From Alligator mississippiensis (Eukaryota > Chordata > Crocodylia > Alligatoridae), in contig NC_081837.1 of NCBI RefSeq assembly GCF_030867095.1, positions 18,830,001-18,894,000 on the forward strand: a stretch of DNA of 64,000 nt, in the 5' to 3' direction. The notes beneath the pieces were generated by a model that was not told the origin of the DNA, made no database searches, and saw nothing but the letters and a program-made list of their open reading frames with translations. The translations under genes were made by a program, and so were the position numbers. Positions 31,907 to 44,084 of the stretch are shown one piece after another. The number at the start of each line of letters is the position of its first letter. Positions within the stretch are counted from its first letter, which is position 1.

Positions 31907-32639
31907 TTGTGGGCATAGAGCATGGATCCAGTGCGGTCTGGAGAACATACTTGGACATTGGTTTCACCCCTGGGGGAACATGGGCGGAGGGCTCTTCTTC
32001 TACACATTCGCCAGCAACCTGCAAATGGCCACACACTGCAATCCTGGTGTGAACAGATGTGTGAGCAGGTCCAGGGAAAACAGAGTGAACCCAACAGGTC
32101 TTTCCAGCTGTATCTGCTTCAGCTGTTCTGAAACGGGTACATGTACCCCTGGGGGGTATGTGAAGCATCATCAAGGGGTACGAGATATATTTCATACATT
32201 GTCTAACACAGGTTGAAGGGCCTTAAAAAACCTCTTGACAAATTTGAAATTGCCAGGGTTTTACTGAAGTAAAACACACATGCGTGTGGAAACCAGATAT
32301 CCTACTCCTGCTCCATGCCTCAACTTCACACGGAAATGTCGCTCCAAACACCCATCACTCAGTCATGTAGTCAGTTTTTGAACACAGTTGTGTGTTCAAA
32401 GTTGTTGCGTTTGCATTTGAGTTTCTTACGTCGTTTTTTTTATACACATGGCAGTTCCACACAAGTAACAGTATACATCTGCTTTTTCCTTTCATTTTGG
32501 TAAGTACCTATGTTCAATTTTACATTATTACCAACCTAAGATGTATATTTTAATTATTTTTTTACTTTGTACTATTTTTCAAGGATCGAATTCTTGCTTT
32601 GCCCATCCATTTATCATGTCAAAGAGCATTGATACCAGG

Positions 32640-34378
32640 ATTTGTATGTGCAGTATGGCTTTACATTATGCTTGATACAGATTGTTTGCAAAAGCCACAA
32701 TGCTTCCATTGCTCAAAAGGCACTTTGCAATGGATACATGAAGCCATCTAAACTTAAAGAGCACCTTCAGGCTGTTCACCCTGAGAAAGCTGAAGACCCA
32801 GAAGCTTTATTAAAAATCAAGCTAGTACGATTTGAAACAAGGGGCACATTCTCCAATCATGGATTTACTCACCAGAAGAAGCCAGCGCTGGAGGCAAGTT
32901 ATCACATGGCATTAAGGATCGCCAATGAAAAGCCGCCACATACCATTACAAAGACCCTGGTGAAACCGTGTGCCATGGAGATGGCCGAGCTGATGTGTGG
33001 TAAAGATGCAAAACTAAAAACAGCACAGATCCCATTGTCAAACGATACCACTCACGACCGAATCAAGGACATGTCAGAACACTTACACAAACAAGGAGTG
33101 GAACAAATCAAGGAAAGTCTGGCAAAAATTGGCTTGCAGTTGGATGAATTAACTCATGTCTCAAATTGCACACAACTTCTCATTTTTGCTCAATATGTGC
33201 ACGAGAACTATGTCAAAGAATTTCTCTTTTGTGAGCCACTGAAAGAAACAACGAAGGCAGCAGACATTATAGCTATGATGAATCAATTTTTCCATTCTAA
33301 CAGCCTTTCCTGGGACCTTGTAGGAGCTGTTTGTACTGATGGTGCTCCTGCTACATTCAAGAAAAAGTCAGGCTTCATTGCTCGTCAAAACATGTGAAGC
33401 CAAATGTGATCTCTAGTCGTTGCATTCTTCATCGACATGCTTTGGCATTGAAGACTCTTCCAACACTTCTTTCAAATAAGAGGGATGTTGTCATCCAGGC
33501 CGTCAACTTGATCCGAGCAAGGGCATTGAATCACAGCGTGTTCAAAGCGCTGTGCAAAGAGGTTGGGTCTGAACACACTGTACTTCTGCTTCACACAGAA
33601 GTACACTGGTTATCCAGAGGACAAGTGCTGACTAGGGTTTTTGAACTTCGAGGTTTAATTGAAATGTTTCTGCGTGAAAAGGGATCAATTCTACTTCAGT
33701 GTTTCATAGATCCGAACTTTATGGTTTCTTTGGCATACCTTGCAGACGTGTTGGGAATTCTAAACGCGGTGAACATTTCACTCCAAGGTAGAGAGTGACC
33801 GTCTTGGAGGCCGAAGAAAAGGTCAAATCCTTTCAAGAGAAGCTGGCTCTCTGGGGAAGAAGAGTGAATTCCAGTAACTTCGCCAATTTTCCTCTTTGAT
33901 TAAATTACTTTAGATCAGGCGCATCCAGTGGAACCAAGACTTCGTGAGAGTATTATTATGCCTATCGAAAATCTGGAAGTCACCATTGAAGGAATTATCC
34001 CGACTATTCAGGTAGCTGACATTTGGGTAAGGAGCCCCTTTACCATTTCTCTTGAACAAATCAGTGATGCCAACCTGGCAAAAGACGAGCTACTTGATTT
34101 GCGCAATAATCAGAAACTTCGTGCTGATTTTGAATCAATGAAATTGGATCAATTCTGGTGCAGACTGGGGGTGGCATATCCCGTTCTGACCAAGCAAGCA
34201 AGTTCTAGTTCCGTTTGTCACAGCCTCTCTCTGCGAGTCGGGATTTTCAGTGCTTTTTACAATAAAAACCAAAGCGAGGAACAAACTGAAAGCTGAACAT
34301 GACATGTGTCTGGCTCTCTCAAAAACGTCACCTAGAATTAAAATGCTGCTTGATAGTAAGCAGCAGCAGTGTTTGCAC
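32640..34378 (+). pseudogene. ZBED5/Buster-like hAT transposase pseudogene
   Basis: A BED finger starts in one frame (PQCFHCSKG near 32697-32723) and continues in another (MKPSKLKEHLQAVHPE at 32739), implying a frameshift inside the finger. The main open segment 32642-33397 contains LQLDELTHVSNCTQLLIFA with the first catalytic Asp and LVGAVCTDGAPATFKKKSG with the second. After a break near 33390 the next frame gives CILHRHALALKTLPTLLSNK, LLLHTEVHWLSRGQVLTRVF and FMVSLAYLADVLGILNAVN to 33798. Further pieces follow to 34296 and 34375, including a dimerisation-like end. Domain order and motifs match the Buster group from which vertebrate ZBED5 arose. At least three frameshifts make it inactive. 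Confidence 0.88.
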
Positions 34379-34613
34379 TAATAAGTTTTGGCATTTGACA
34401 TGAAGTGGTGGTTTTTTGCACAACTTCTTCTGTGCGTGGAATAAATAAAGTTTGTTAAAAATGAAAAAGTCTTTGTACGAGTATCTTGCTGTTTTTATAG
34501 TACACAATTACACGTAGTTTGACATAAAAATTAACTTCCCATTGAAAGGGGGTACGTGAAGTCTCACTCTGAGACCAAGGGGAACGTCGACTGAAAAAGG
34601 TTCAGAACTGCTG

Positions 34614-34621
34614 GGCTAGAC
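34614..34621. repeat. 8-bp target-site duplication GGCTAGAC (right)
   Basis: Right partner of 30908-30915, directly after the terminus ending ACTGCTG. Confidence 0.88.
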
Positions 34622-34768
34622 TATCGAAAGTGAAGAATTGCCTCAAATGTCTAGAGATTGGACAAGTCACACTTCTTTTATGCATCTCTTCATAAAAGAC
34701 CCACATGTCCCAGAACAGGTCCTAGGAGGCGCAGACTGTAGTGTGTATGATCTGCTCTGCTTAACGTT

Positions 34769-35548
34769 TTGTTGGCCACGGAGGGGAGCAACAAAAGTCA
34801 AATTTTGGAAGACATGATGGATTCTACGCAAGGATGGAGACCACGCTGGACTTATGCAGAAGGTGAGGCACTCACTGACATTTGGAGTGAAGGGAGCGTC
34901 GTGACAACAGGGAACCACAGCAATAATCCTGTTTACATCTCTATTTCTGAACAGGTAGAGCAACTTGGCATCAAATGCGACTGGGAACAGTGACGCAATA
35001 AAATGAAGACGTTAAAACGTGCCTTCCATCGTGTCAAAGGCAATAATTCTCGGTCCAGTGCCTCACGTAGAACAATTCAATTTTACAACAAGCTGTCTAT
35101 CATTCTTAAAAGAGATGCTTCAGAAGCTTGTGTAACCGAGTTTGGGACAAGAGATATGCATCACAAGGAACCAGAAACTCCCTGGCGCCAAAATACTTGT
35201 CAAGACACAGCTACTTTTCAAGTTCCACCGCAATCAGCCTCCTCCTCCAGAACAGAATCGGCCATAGACCAACAACCTTGCTTGGGACTGCTCAAGGGAC
35301 CTCTTCAGCACGCAGTCAGAAATGAGCTCCCCCTCTACTCTACTCAACCCAACCCATGCTTTGTGGTACCAGACACCCAGGAGGCTCAACAGAGGCTCGA
35401 AAGAGCTCTCCTGTTCATGATGACGAAGGGGGCTCCGACTCAACCGTCCTTGTGTCGCAGGACTCATCAGGTTCCAAAGAGAGTATTGTGTCACGGAGGC
35501 AGCGGCAGAGTCCCGAGACAGAGACCCTGCTATCTTCACAAAGGGTGA
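34769..35548 (+). pseudogene. Trihelix (Myb/SANT-like) DNA-binding protein of Harbinger-accessory type
   Basis: The translation starts near 34769 and shows GWRPRWTYAEGEALTDIWSE (first helix with Trp and conserved E-A-L-x-D-I-W), then ISEQVEQLGIKCDWEQ, an in-frame TGA at 34991-34993, and on in the same frame KMKTLKRAFHRVKGNNSRSS followed by IQFYNKLSIIL. This is the trihelix/MSANTD domain that accompanies Harbinger transposases and is also found in domesticated genes such as ZSCAN29-like proteins. After about residue 130 the sequence becomes Ser/Gln/Pro-rich with no clear domain. The stop sits where a cysteine codon is expected, so a one-base decay is likely. No DDE transposase lies next to it. 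Confidence 0.75.
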
Positions 35549-36165
35549 CTTGTGAATAACAGTACTGGTATTAATACTGTTAGGGATTTTTGGTTTTTCA
35601 GATTTACACTCATAATTCGGGGGGGCGGAGGGAGAACACGGTACCACTCTCTGTGGCAGATGCTGCACCTGGGCACTCAGCACGTGCATGTGGGACTGTA
35701 GCCACTTCCAGGAGGAGCAGAGCTCCAGGCTCTCATGCCTGATGGGGCTGCCTGCTTCCGCCACCTGCAGAAGTAGCTGATTTTTGCTGTGGGACATGCA
35801 CGCAGCTGTCAGGGGGTGGGGTGGGGAGCGTGGATCTTGCTTTAACACACACCCTGAGAAGCAGGGTGCATGCTGTGGTGCTGGAACAAATTTTGGGGGT
35901 AGAGACTTATGATGATGATTGGGTGAGAGATAGTAGGCTGTCAGTGGTAGTTCTTGAAGTGGCAGTCCTGTTAAAGCAATTTAAGAATGACTTGCTTTTC
36001 TTCATAAATGGTCAAGAACTAACAAGATTTTTCTTGCTATGAACAGGCACTCCATCTTCAAGAGCAGTTGCTAACGCTCAACATCAACATAATTATAAAA
36101 AAATTTTGAAAAAAAAAAATCAATGAGAAGCTAAAGAAAGAATTCTTCGGCTACTGACTGAAAAC

Positions 36166-36400
36166 ATGGCTACTAAGCCCAGCGCAGAAATTACATCTAC
36201 ATTGAAAAATGCGTTCAATGTGTTAAAGCAGAGTGACCAAGCCAATTTGGAGATTATGAAATCCACTAGTAACTACATGATACAAAGTTTTAAGCAATTA
36301 AATCAGAAGCTTGATCTCATTTTGAGCAGGAATCAAAGGTTGAAACAGGAGTTTGTAACAGCATTTCATGAATGCCCATGTACTGGTAGAAGCATCCAGA
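36166..36400 (+). pseudogene. Possible coiled-coil tail of the same trihelix gene
   Basis: An open segment starting MATKPSAEITSTLKNAFNVL continues with NYMIQSFKQLNQKLDLILSR and QRLKQEFVTAFHEC, a helical leucine/glutamine-rich sequence. Harbinger accessory proteins often end in such a coiled coil. The 600-bp gap between the pieces could be an intron or insertion; the link is an inference. Confidence 0.35.
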
Positions 36401-36559
36401 GTAGCCCATCCAAAAAAAACCTCTCCAATCTCTTGCAAAGGCAAGCCGTGCCTCATGTAGCTACAAGAAGAGAGCCCCAAGGCGCTTCAGGGATGATGAT
36501 GAGGAGGGTGCAGGGAGGGGGCATCTCATGGGGGAGTAGGTTCTCTTGACTGGTTTTCT

Positions 36560-37680
36560 ATGACCCCCCCCCAGGATTGGTGTGCTTCTCCTTCCCTTTT
36601 TCGTGTACTGCCAAACCAGTATTTGCAAAGCAGATTGTGAACGTAACCTGAGTGTCACAGTGCCATCTCTCTACCTACTTTAAGAACTTTTTAAAAATTT
36701 CTGATAGAACTGAAGTATCACAAAAGGACTTTGAAAGCTGTCCTGTCTTTTTAGTTTCCATACAAGAGGCTGGGTGAAAACCTTTTGATGCTGGGCGGGG
36801 TGATACAGGGAGGCACCCGATAATATGAATCCCAAAGCTGGTGACAGCCAGCTTGGGGCCAGCATGATCAAGGCTAGTGTCTCGCAGCTGAGGGCAGTTA
36901 TCAAGTAGGTCACCAGCCATTAGGCCTTTACAGAGGCATTAAGGGAAATATGCTACATACTGTTGCATAAATTTGTTATGGGGCACAGCAGGAAGACAGG
37001 CAGCTGCAAGATGCCTTTGCGCTACCCAGTGTAGTGACCTTCACGTCAGGCACGTGCAGCCACTTGGGGTTCTTCCCTACCCACTCCATAGGTAATATGG
37101 ATAATCCCCCCTTTACCTCCCCCCAAATTGCAGTGCACACTACTGTGTACATGCTGCGGCACAACCACCTTCCCAGCACAGGACCAGTAGGAATGCTGCG
37201 GACACCTGTGCTTTGGGGACAAAGGAGAGTCCGGGACAGCGGTAAGCTGGCGGATGGTGGGGTAACTTGCAAAAGTACAGCAATTTGGAGTTGAATTTTT
37301 GGTATGAGGTAACTGCTCAATCATATCCCAACAGCTCTTTAAAGGCCTGACAGCAGAGATGCAGCAACACAGATGGATGAGGACTGGTGTCAATGGGGAT
37401 AGAGATTAATTCCTTAGGTATATAACAGAAAGAATTGTTAAATACAGTTATGCACTCTCATAAGAAAGTTCAAGTACTTGGATTCTCATATTTAGCAACC
37501 AGAGACGCTACACATTGTACAACACAAATTTCAAAAATTTTTGGAAGGAGTGAAACCTGGCAGTGGAGTATGACAACAGAAGAAAAAAGAAAATTAATCT
37601 TTTATTTTGGTACAGATTAAATTATGTTTTTAAATAAAGGTATATTTGTTAATTTTTAAGTTAACTTAATATAATATTTA
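36560..37680. other. No recognisable feature
   Basis: Mixed-composition DNA with short ORFs on both strands. A weakly repetitive AT-rich tract lies at 37610-37680. No family signature seen. Confidence 0.3.
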
Positions 37681-37683
37681 AGT

Positions 37684-38003
37684 TAACTGGGGGGTCACCA
37701 GGAAGTGGGGGATACAATGTTTACCAGGGTGACGGTCGGGGTAACTAGAAACAATGCACACAAGTTGAAAGAGAGCAATTTCAGGCTGGACATCAGGAAA
37801 AAGTCCTTTATGGTGAGATCGCCAAAATATGGAATAGGCTTCCAAGAGAGGTGGTGGTGTCGCCTTCCTTGGAAATATTCAGGAGATTGGATAGACACCT
37901 GGCTGTGGTCATCTGACCCCAGTTCTCTTTCCTGCACAGGGCAGGGGGTCAGACTCATTAATCTAATAGGTCCCTTCCGACCCTAATAGCTATGAAACTA
38001 TGA
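37684..38003 (+). mobile_element. CR1 3'-end fragment
   Basis: The translation fragment RLDIRKKSFMVR and the text GAATAGGCTTCCAAGAGAGG followed by TGGTGGTGTCG match the CR1 C-terminal region seen also at 20950-21090. The end reads GGTCCCTTCCGACCCTAATA and closes with CTATGAAACTATGA, the CR1 3' repeat. About 320 bp survive. A T-run follows at 38020. Confidence 0.88.
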
Positions 38004-38009
38004 ATTTAG

Positions 38010-39045
38010 GTTACTACATTTTTTTTTTTTTTAATACAATGCAGCCTTCCTTGCGTTTGCTGGAACTGAGGAAAAACTAGGTGCCCGTCCCCCTCCTTCC
38101 CCCCCACCCCCATGTCCTAGCAGAAACAAACGGGGAAAAAAAGTTTGGGGTCCAGGTGGAAACAGGCTGGGCAGCTGGCTCGCTGTGAGAAGGGGATCGC
38201 AGCGGAGGCTGGTAAGTGAAGTCAGAAGCAAGATACGTACGAAAAGACATATCATGTTTTTTGGAAATCTCGTTTTCATTTATCTAATATAAGCAATAAT
38301 CAGTAAAAATTTGCAAGATTAGCGCCTGGTGCCCACAAAAATCAGTGCAGGACAAATTAAATGAACTTCCATTGATTTTCAAGTGAACGCAAGTGGCACC
38401 TGGCAGTGCAATAGTTGCAAAGCAGTCAAAAAAAAAAAAAAATCACATCTTCAGGCATATCAGATTCATGTTACACATTTCAAAGGATCAAAATAACCCT
38501 CATGGAAGAAATTTAGGAGCTAAAAATAAAATATGGAGGTATTTTAAAATTACCATACAGAAAATAACTAAAACAATAAAAAAAATTTAAATAAAAAAAA
38601 AATCAGCAGGTAACGTGGATATACAGACGCGATATAGCTAGCTTAATGGCGATTTTTGTGATGTGGTAACAGGAGAGATGTAACATTTACAAGGGCCAAA
38701 ATTAGCAGCAGTGCATTTCTTTGAAGAATGAATCATTTGCTTTAAAGTCTGAGATCTCGTAAGGTTGATGATTCCTACCATAAAGGCCCAAGATTTATAC
38801 TCCCAGTCAAAATCATTGCTTGCAGCTCTTCTACGTCTAAGAAATCTCTGCCACAATGAGACTGGAACAGCGCACGGACAAAGCAAGCAGCTTAACACCT
38901 TGCCAAAGACATTTCCAAACACAATCTGAGTGAGCAAGCAAGGGCCAGGGTTCTTAATTATTCCCAAGCCTTGGTTTCAATCAGTGTTTCACAGCACCTC
39001 CATTGGATAATGCAAGGCTAGGAACCATCCTGGCCTCTCCCCTCT
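38010..39045. other. AT-rich intergenic DNA with homopolymers
   Basis: Contains a T-run (38020-38034), an A-run (38428-38441) and AAT-rich stretches (38520-38605). No gene recognised. Confidence 0.3.
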
Positions 39046-39053
39046 CTCTAAAC

Positions 39054-39316
39054 CAGTGGCTTCAATCTTCACCCACAGCACCCTTTATTAGACTCAAGGG
39101 CCCCCCACCCCAGAAGATGCCAGTTCTTTAGTTTTCACTCACTTTTTTAACTTAAGTAAAAATATTATGAGCAATTCTTCTGTTGCCAAGAACTCAGAAA
39201 GACCAATCACCACAGACAGGACAGAGCTGTTTTTAGTACTACTGATTTCCATTTGAAATTTCTAGTTTTTTCTTGCGACTCAGGTTTGCTGTGGCCCCCC
39301 GTTGGGAATCAAGTTC
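39054..39316. mobile_element. Degenerate non-autonomous hAT (Charlie-like)
   Basis: CAGTGGCTTCAATCTTCACC at the left and CCCCCGTTGGGAATCAAGTT at the right resemble the CAGTGGTTCTCAACC-type termini of Charlie MITEs in inverted orientation. Similarity is imperfect and no 8-bp duplication was confirmed. Confidence 0.45.
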
Positions 39317-40065
39317 TATACTCTTTTCAACATCTGATGCCTTCTCTAGGTCACGAAGACCTATTTTTTTTTTCTCTCTCTCATTAAACCCACGCTATTA
39401 ACTGCTGTCTAGGTCTTCATGGCTCAATACCTACTGCAGCCTCCTAATTTCTGGCCTTCTTGACAGGTGAAGCCAAATCTCCGCTGCTCACTTAAGCCAA
39501 CCATATTATTCACTCTCTTAGAGGCTTCACATTGTTTCACCATTACACTCAACACAAAATTGCAGTCCCTTTCCCTTTAAGGCAGTTATCATTTAGGTTC
39601 TTATCATACCACTAGCCAGAATGCCAGTCTCCATTGCCCATCCCCGCCCCACAGTGTCATTTTTCTCCTGGCTGCTCTTTATTCCTCAACAGCTGGGCCT
39701 GTGGGGAAAATGGGAATTTTTGACCTCTGTCTTGTTCAGTAAAACTTCCAAATCGTACTTTGAAAACAAATGCTTAAATATAAATCAATCTTCTCAGAGT
39801 GTACTGTATTATCTATGATTTGCCTTATGGTGGCGACTTCAAGTTCATTAACAGCAAGGCCTAGTATTAGAGATAGTAACTTAATTCCCTTAAAATGCAG
39901 CTTTCCCCTAAGCAGTGCACACTCAGAACACCCCCCATACCACTGAGGTGTACTGGCACCCAGAAGCTGGGGTGACAAGGTTAAGAGCCATCAAGTTCTC
40001 TTTCCAACTCAGAGAACCAAAGGGCAAACCTTGACTATAACAAGTGCAGTATAATGGCAATATTT

Positions 40066-40091
40066 CCACCCCCCCCGCCCCCCCCCCCCCC
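40066..40091. repeat. Poly-C tract
   Basis: A near-continuous run of C interrupted by a single G, followed by CATTAGTTAGCTAGTTAGCT. Simple repeat. Confidence 0.8.
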
Positions 40092-40854
40092 ATTAGTTAG
40101 CTAGTTAGCTCCAGTGGAGGCATGTTTTAGCGCCTATATTGACATGTTGGGGCCGAGACAACAGAACTGGCAGCACCCAGCTGTTGGAAGTGTTGCTTTG
40201 CAGCCTTCTTGCACCAGGCCAGGCTGGCTCTGGATCATGCTCTTCTCAATACTTCACTTCCTACCCACTTAGGCAATGAACTCTATAGTTTGGAGAGGGT
40301 GAGAGGCCAGACATTTGGCAGGAGCTAGCATTTCAACAGCTCTTAAAATTTGGCAAGTCTTAAGCTTGAGCAGTTGTTGACCTTGTGCACCCCAGAGCCT
40401 AGATATTTCCACAGCAGTGAACTAAACCAATGAACCATTTTCCACCCAGAAAAATGCTAAATTCATTGCTTTTCACTAGAGGAAAAAAAAATAAAACAAC
40501 TCTCTTATTGCAAAGCACTGAGTAGACCCCGAAGAGCTCAGAGTGATTTCAACTCCCTGAACTCCTCTATGAAATCCCATCTTGTACGTCATGGCTGCGC
40601 AGCTAACACGGGCAATGTTGTCTGGCACCTCACAGCAGCCTGAAAAGCAGCACCCGAGGGCGCTGTGCACCCTGCCCCAGCATCCAACTGAAGTACAAAG
40701 GTTTGCTTCAGTCATTTTGGGACCTGCTACCTTTAGGTCCTGACTCCTGATCCTATTTCAATCCCCTGGCAGCTTTCATGTCTCATTGCTGCAGTTTAAT
40801 TCATTAATTATCTTTAGCAGGTGATTAATGAAAGCACCCTCCTTTCAGTATCTG

Positions 40855-41440
40855 CCCTTGCAACGCAGTGCTTCAGGCCCCAAAACGCCGGGACCCGCTT
40901 CTCAGCACAACACCTCCGCTCACCACCCCCCCGCCGCGTGGCGCATAAAAATGGCTGAACGCCACCAACGGTCGTATTTAAAGGCTCTCAGCCGCGACGG
41001 GCATCCAACGTAGCCAATCAGCCCCCACCTGATCCAGCACCACTCCTCCAATGGGTGCTGCCATGGCAGGAGGACCCGTTCGCCCCTTCCCTGGCCTCGC
41101 CCCTCCCCGCTGGGGGGCTTGGCCTGGGCGCCGGGCGCCCTGCGCATGCTCATGTCCCGCAGGCTTAGTGTGCGAGCGGCCGTGGAGCGGGACGGAGCTT
41201 GGCCCGGTGGGGGTGGGGCGGCCATGGACGCCGCGTGGACACGCAGGTGCAGCTGTGAACCCGGGCGCCCGAGGCGGAGAGCGCGGAGCTCCGCGCCTGC
41301 CGTGTCATCGCGGTCCCTGGCGCTGCGCATCCCCCGGCCGGCACGGAGCAGCCCCGGGGCCGGGCCCCTCCCTGGCCCAGGTGGGGACACCCCTGCGCCC
41401 GCCCGGGATGCTCGGTGTGGTCCCTCGTGTCGTTTCCCAG
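40855..41440. promoter_or_regulatory. CpG-rich island with CCAAT and TATA-like boxes: candidate host promoter
   Basis: GC content and CpG density rise sharply here relative to both flanks. Plus-strand CCAAT boxes lie at 41014-41018 (AGCCAATCAG, a good NF-Y match) and 41048-41052. On the minus strand these read ATTGG and are followed about 30-35 bases later by CCTTTAAATA (40975-40984), giving a coherent leftward promoter. A rightward transcript is also possible: a GCCCAG/GTGGGG donor-like site lies at about 41379. Many CpG-island promoters are bidirectional. The GC-rich ORFs in the island look like composition artefacts. No downstream coding exon was recognised on either side. Confidence 0.55.
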
Positions 41441-41479
41441 ATGCCGGGGATTGACTTTAATCAGCGTTTGCTGGTCTAA

Positions 41480-42445
41480 TGGTTTCTCATTCCCGCGGCG
41501 CGGGGTTATTATTGCAATAAGATGGGTTTTAAAATCTGGACTCGCAAAAGGTTTTTTCTGCCTAAATGAGGGCTAGAAACCCTCACTGTGCATGAGCTAA
41601 TCGTTTTTATTGTGGTTGATGATATATTACTGTTTTTATTATTGTTATTCTATATTATTATAAGACGGCTTGTTTTGTACACTCAGTGGAGATGAGCAAC
41701 TTCCTTTTTTTTCCGCCTCCCCTTTTCTTCAGTTAACTCTCAATCTGGGTCGCTCACTGCAATTTGCCCATCATAAATTTCTCCCTTGTGTTTGGGGGAG
41801 AGTTTTTTTGCAGGGGGAATCCTTTTTTTTTCCATTTAAAAAAAAAAATTATAAATCTACCTAAGGCTGGTGTTTGGGCGGGGGGAAGTTGCATGTGGGC
41901 TCCCACTCCTCTGCACTCCTCTGTCCTGAGTTGGCGTTGCTGGCAGGATGGGTCTTCATTTATTTTTAACTTCAGTTGTAAGTGGGTTGTAGTGCCACTG
42001 ATTCTGTCTGGGACAAAAAGACACCACCGTCTGGGTGGATAACTGATTTCTTCCAGCTGGCAGTCAGGGAGTGCAAGAGGACAGAAACCCTCGTTTTGAG
42101 AAAATCTGCCTCTTTCCCACCTGATGTTGGGGGCTGTTTATTCTGGATTCAATCTATTATTGTTATTCTCTTCTTTTTCCTTCCCACCCCCACCTTCCCT
42201 CAGTTTTTTTCAGCTCTGCCCAGAGAGCACATGGTGGGGTAGTGGATGAGGCTGAAGTTGGTTGTTTATTCTCAGTTCCTTATTTCTTGTTCCCAGTTTC
42301 TTTTTCACACCTAATCTATACCCAATAAAAAGCTTGTTATTAATGAATTACATATCCTAGAGAAAGAGAGTTTTATTGGCTATGCAGATATACTAATTAA
42401 TATGTAAAACAGTATCCTGCATCTAGCATAGAGCCCTAAATGAAG
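41480..42445. other. AT-rich region right of the CpG island
   Basis: Contains T-runs and an AATAAA at 42325. It may be first intron or flanking DNA of the transcript starting in the CpG island. No exon supported. Confidence 0.3.
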
Positions 42446-42454
42446 GTCAGATGA

Positions 42455-43880
42455 GGATGGGATTATGGGGCAAAATACATCTTGGGCCGCCCAAAATTTT
42501 CTCTTCATGCCACTGGGGGACTGTCCCAAGAAATCCTGATCACAGTCCTACCCAGCCCAAAGCATGGTCTGGCCATGCCAGGCTGCCAGTCCCCATGCCC
42601 ACTGTACTAAAGACAATGGCTTCAATAAGGACCTGGCTTTTGGGCTGAGATTATGATTGGCAATTCTTTTGGGGCCATCCCATGCCGTGTCTCTCTGTCA
42701 CTGTAGGACTCTCCTGGACATCTCTGTCCAGGGTATTGCCTGGCCCAAAGCATGGTTTATGCACGTCAGGGTGCCAATTGACCAGTCCCCCCATGCCCAC
42801 TGTTCTGAGTACATGGGCTCCAATAAGCAACCAGTTTTGCCTGGGTTTCTGGTTGGAAATCTTTTTTGGGCCACCCCACGCCATGGCTCTGTGCCACAGG
42901 AGAATCTGATGGACATCTCTGACTAGAGATGCCAGGCCCTTGGCCATGCCAGGCTAGTAACTGGCAGCATCCCAGCCACTGTGCTAAGTATATGGACCAG
43001 AATAAGGAACTGGAATTTGGGCTGGGATTACAGCTAGAAATCCTCTTGGGCCACCCCATGGCATACCTCTGTGCCATAGGTCAGCTCTCCTGGACCTCTC
43101 TGACCAGAGACTTGCCCGGCCCAAAACACGGTTTGGCCGTGCCAGGCTGACAACTGAACCCCCAACACCCACAGCCACTGTACTAAATATATGGGTTTGA
43201 ATTAGGAACTGGTTTCTGGGCAGGGATTAGAGACGGAAATGGTTCTTGGCCCACCCAACACCATGTCTCTGGCACTGGGGCACACTCCTGGACATCTCTG
43301 ACCAGAGTCTTGCATGGCTCAAAGCATGGCTTGGCCCTGCCCCCACTCCCAACCCACACACACTACTAACTACATGTGTTTGAGTAAGGAACTGGATCTT
43401 GGGCTGGAATAATGGTTGGAAATCCATTTTGGGCCACCTCACAGCATGCCTCTGTGGCACCAGGGGACTGTCCTGGTCATCTCTGGTCAGAGTCCTGCCT
43501 GGCCCAAGACCCAGTTTGGCTGTGCTAGGCTACCAACTGACACCACCCCCCGCCCCCTGAGACATTGTACTAAGTATATGGGCCTGAATAAGGAACTGGG
43601 TTTTGGGCTGGGATGACAACAAGCAATCCTCTTTGGGCCACCCCCTGCCATGACTCCGTGGCACTGGAAGACTCTCCCAGACACCGCTGACCAACGTTTT
43701 ACCTGATAGAAAGAGCACTTTGGCCATGCCAGGCACCAATTTACTCCCCATCCCCATGTGCTATTTACATTTCTACCAATAAGGAGCTGCCCTTATGCTG
43801 GGATCCTGGGGCAAAACCCTCATGGAATCATCCCAAAACATGTCCCCACTACCAAGGGAGCCTCCGAAAGGAATCTGGGC
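42455..43880 (+). repeat. Tandem array of ~180-205-bp monomers (about 7 copies)
   Basis: The anchor AATAAGGAACTGG-type text recurs at 42624, 42822, 43001, 43200, 43383, 43587 and 43778, giving spacings of 198, 179, 199, 183, 204 and 191 bases. Each monomer also contains GGGCTGGGATTA-, GGGCCACCCCA-, CTCTGACCAGAG- and GCCTGGCCCAA-type segments in the same order. Monomers have diverged and the array edges are ragged. It is a small satellite-like array; the family is not recognised. Confidence 0.9.
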
Positions 43881-44084
43881 ATGTCCCTGCCTCGCTTTTT
43901 GAGTGTACGCCTGCCAGTTGACACCCAACCCTTAAGACCTTTGTGTTGCTGTTCCAACAGGCTTGGGATGGTAGGACAACTGCCTGCATGCAAATAGAGG
44001 GCACCGGTACATGTGATGCAACTCGCTCTGATGCATAGTCAGAGTAGACCTGATTAAATGAGTTTGCTGCCAGTCTGCTGAAGC

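Larger units (their letters stand above)
30916..34613 (+). mobile_element. hAT element (or composite hAT unit), 3.7 kb, with 8-bp target duplication
   Basis: Termini CAGCGGTTCTGAACC and, at the right, GGTTCAGAACTGCTG are inverted repeats with one mismatch over 15 bases. A perfect 8-bp duplication, GGCTAGAC, flanks the whole unit. Inside, a second left-end-like sequence starts at 32120 (CAGCTGTTCTGAAACGGGTA), and the transposase pseudogene lies to its right. The 1.2 kb between the two left ends holds unrelated DNA including a CR1-like tail. Either one element contains foreign DNA or two ends were mobilised together. Confidence 0.8.

Noticed and set aside
41051..41479. 142-residue frame in the CpG island
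   Set aside because: Gly/Pro/Ala/Arg-rich with overlapping frames in all phases, as expected for any CpG island.
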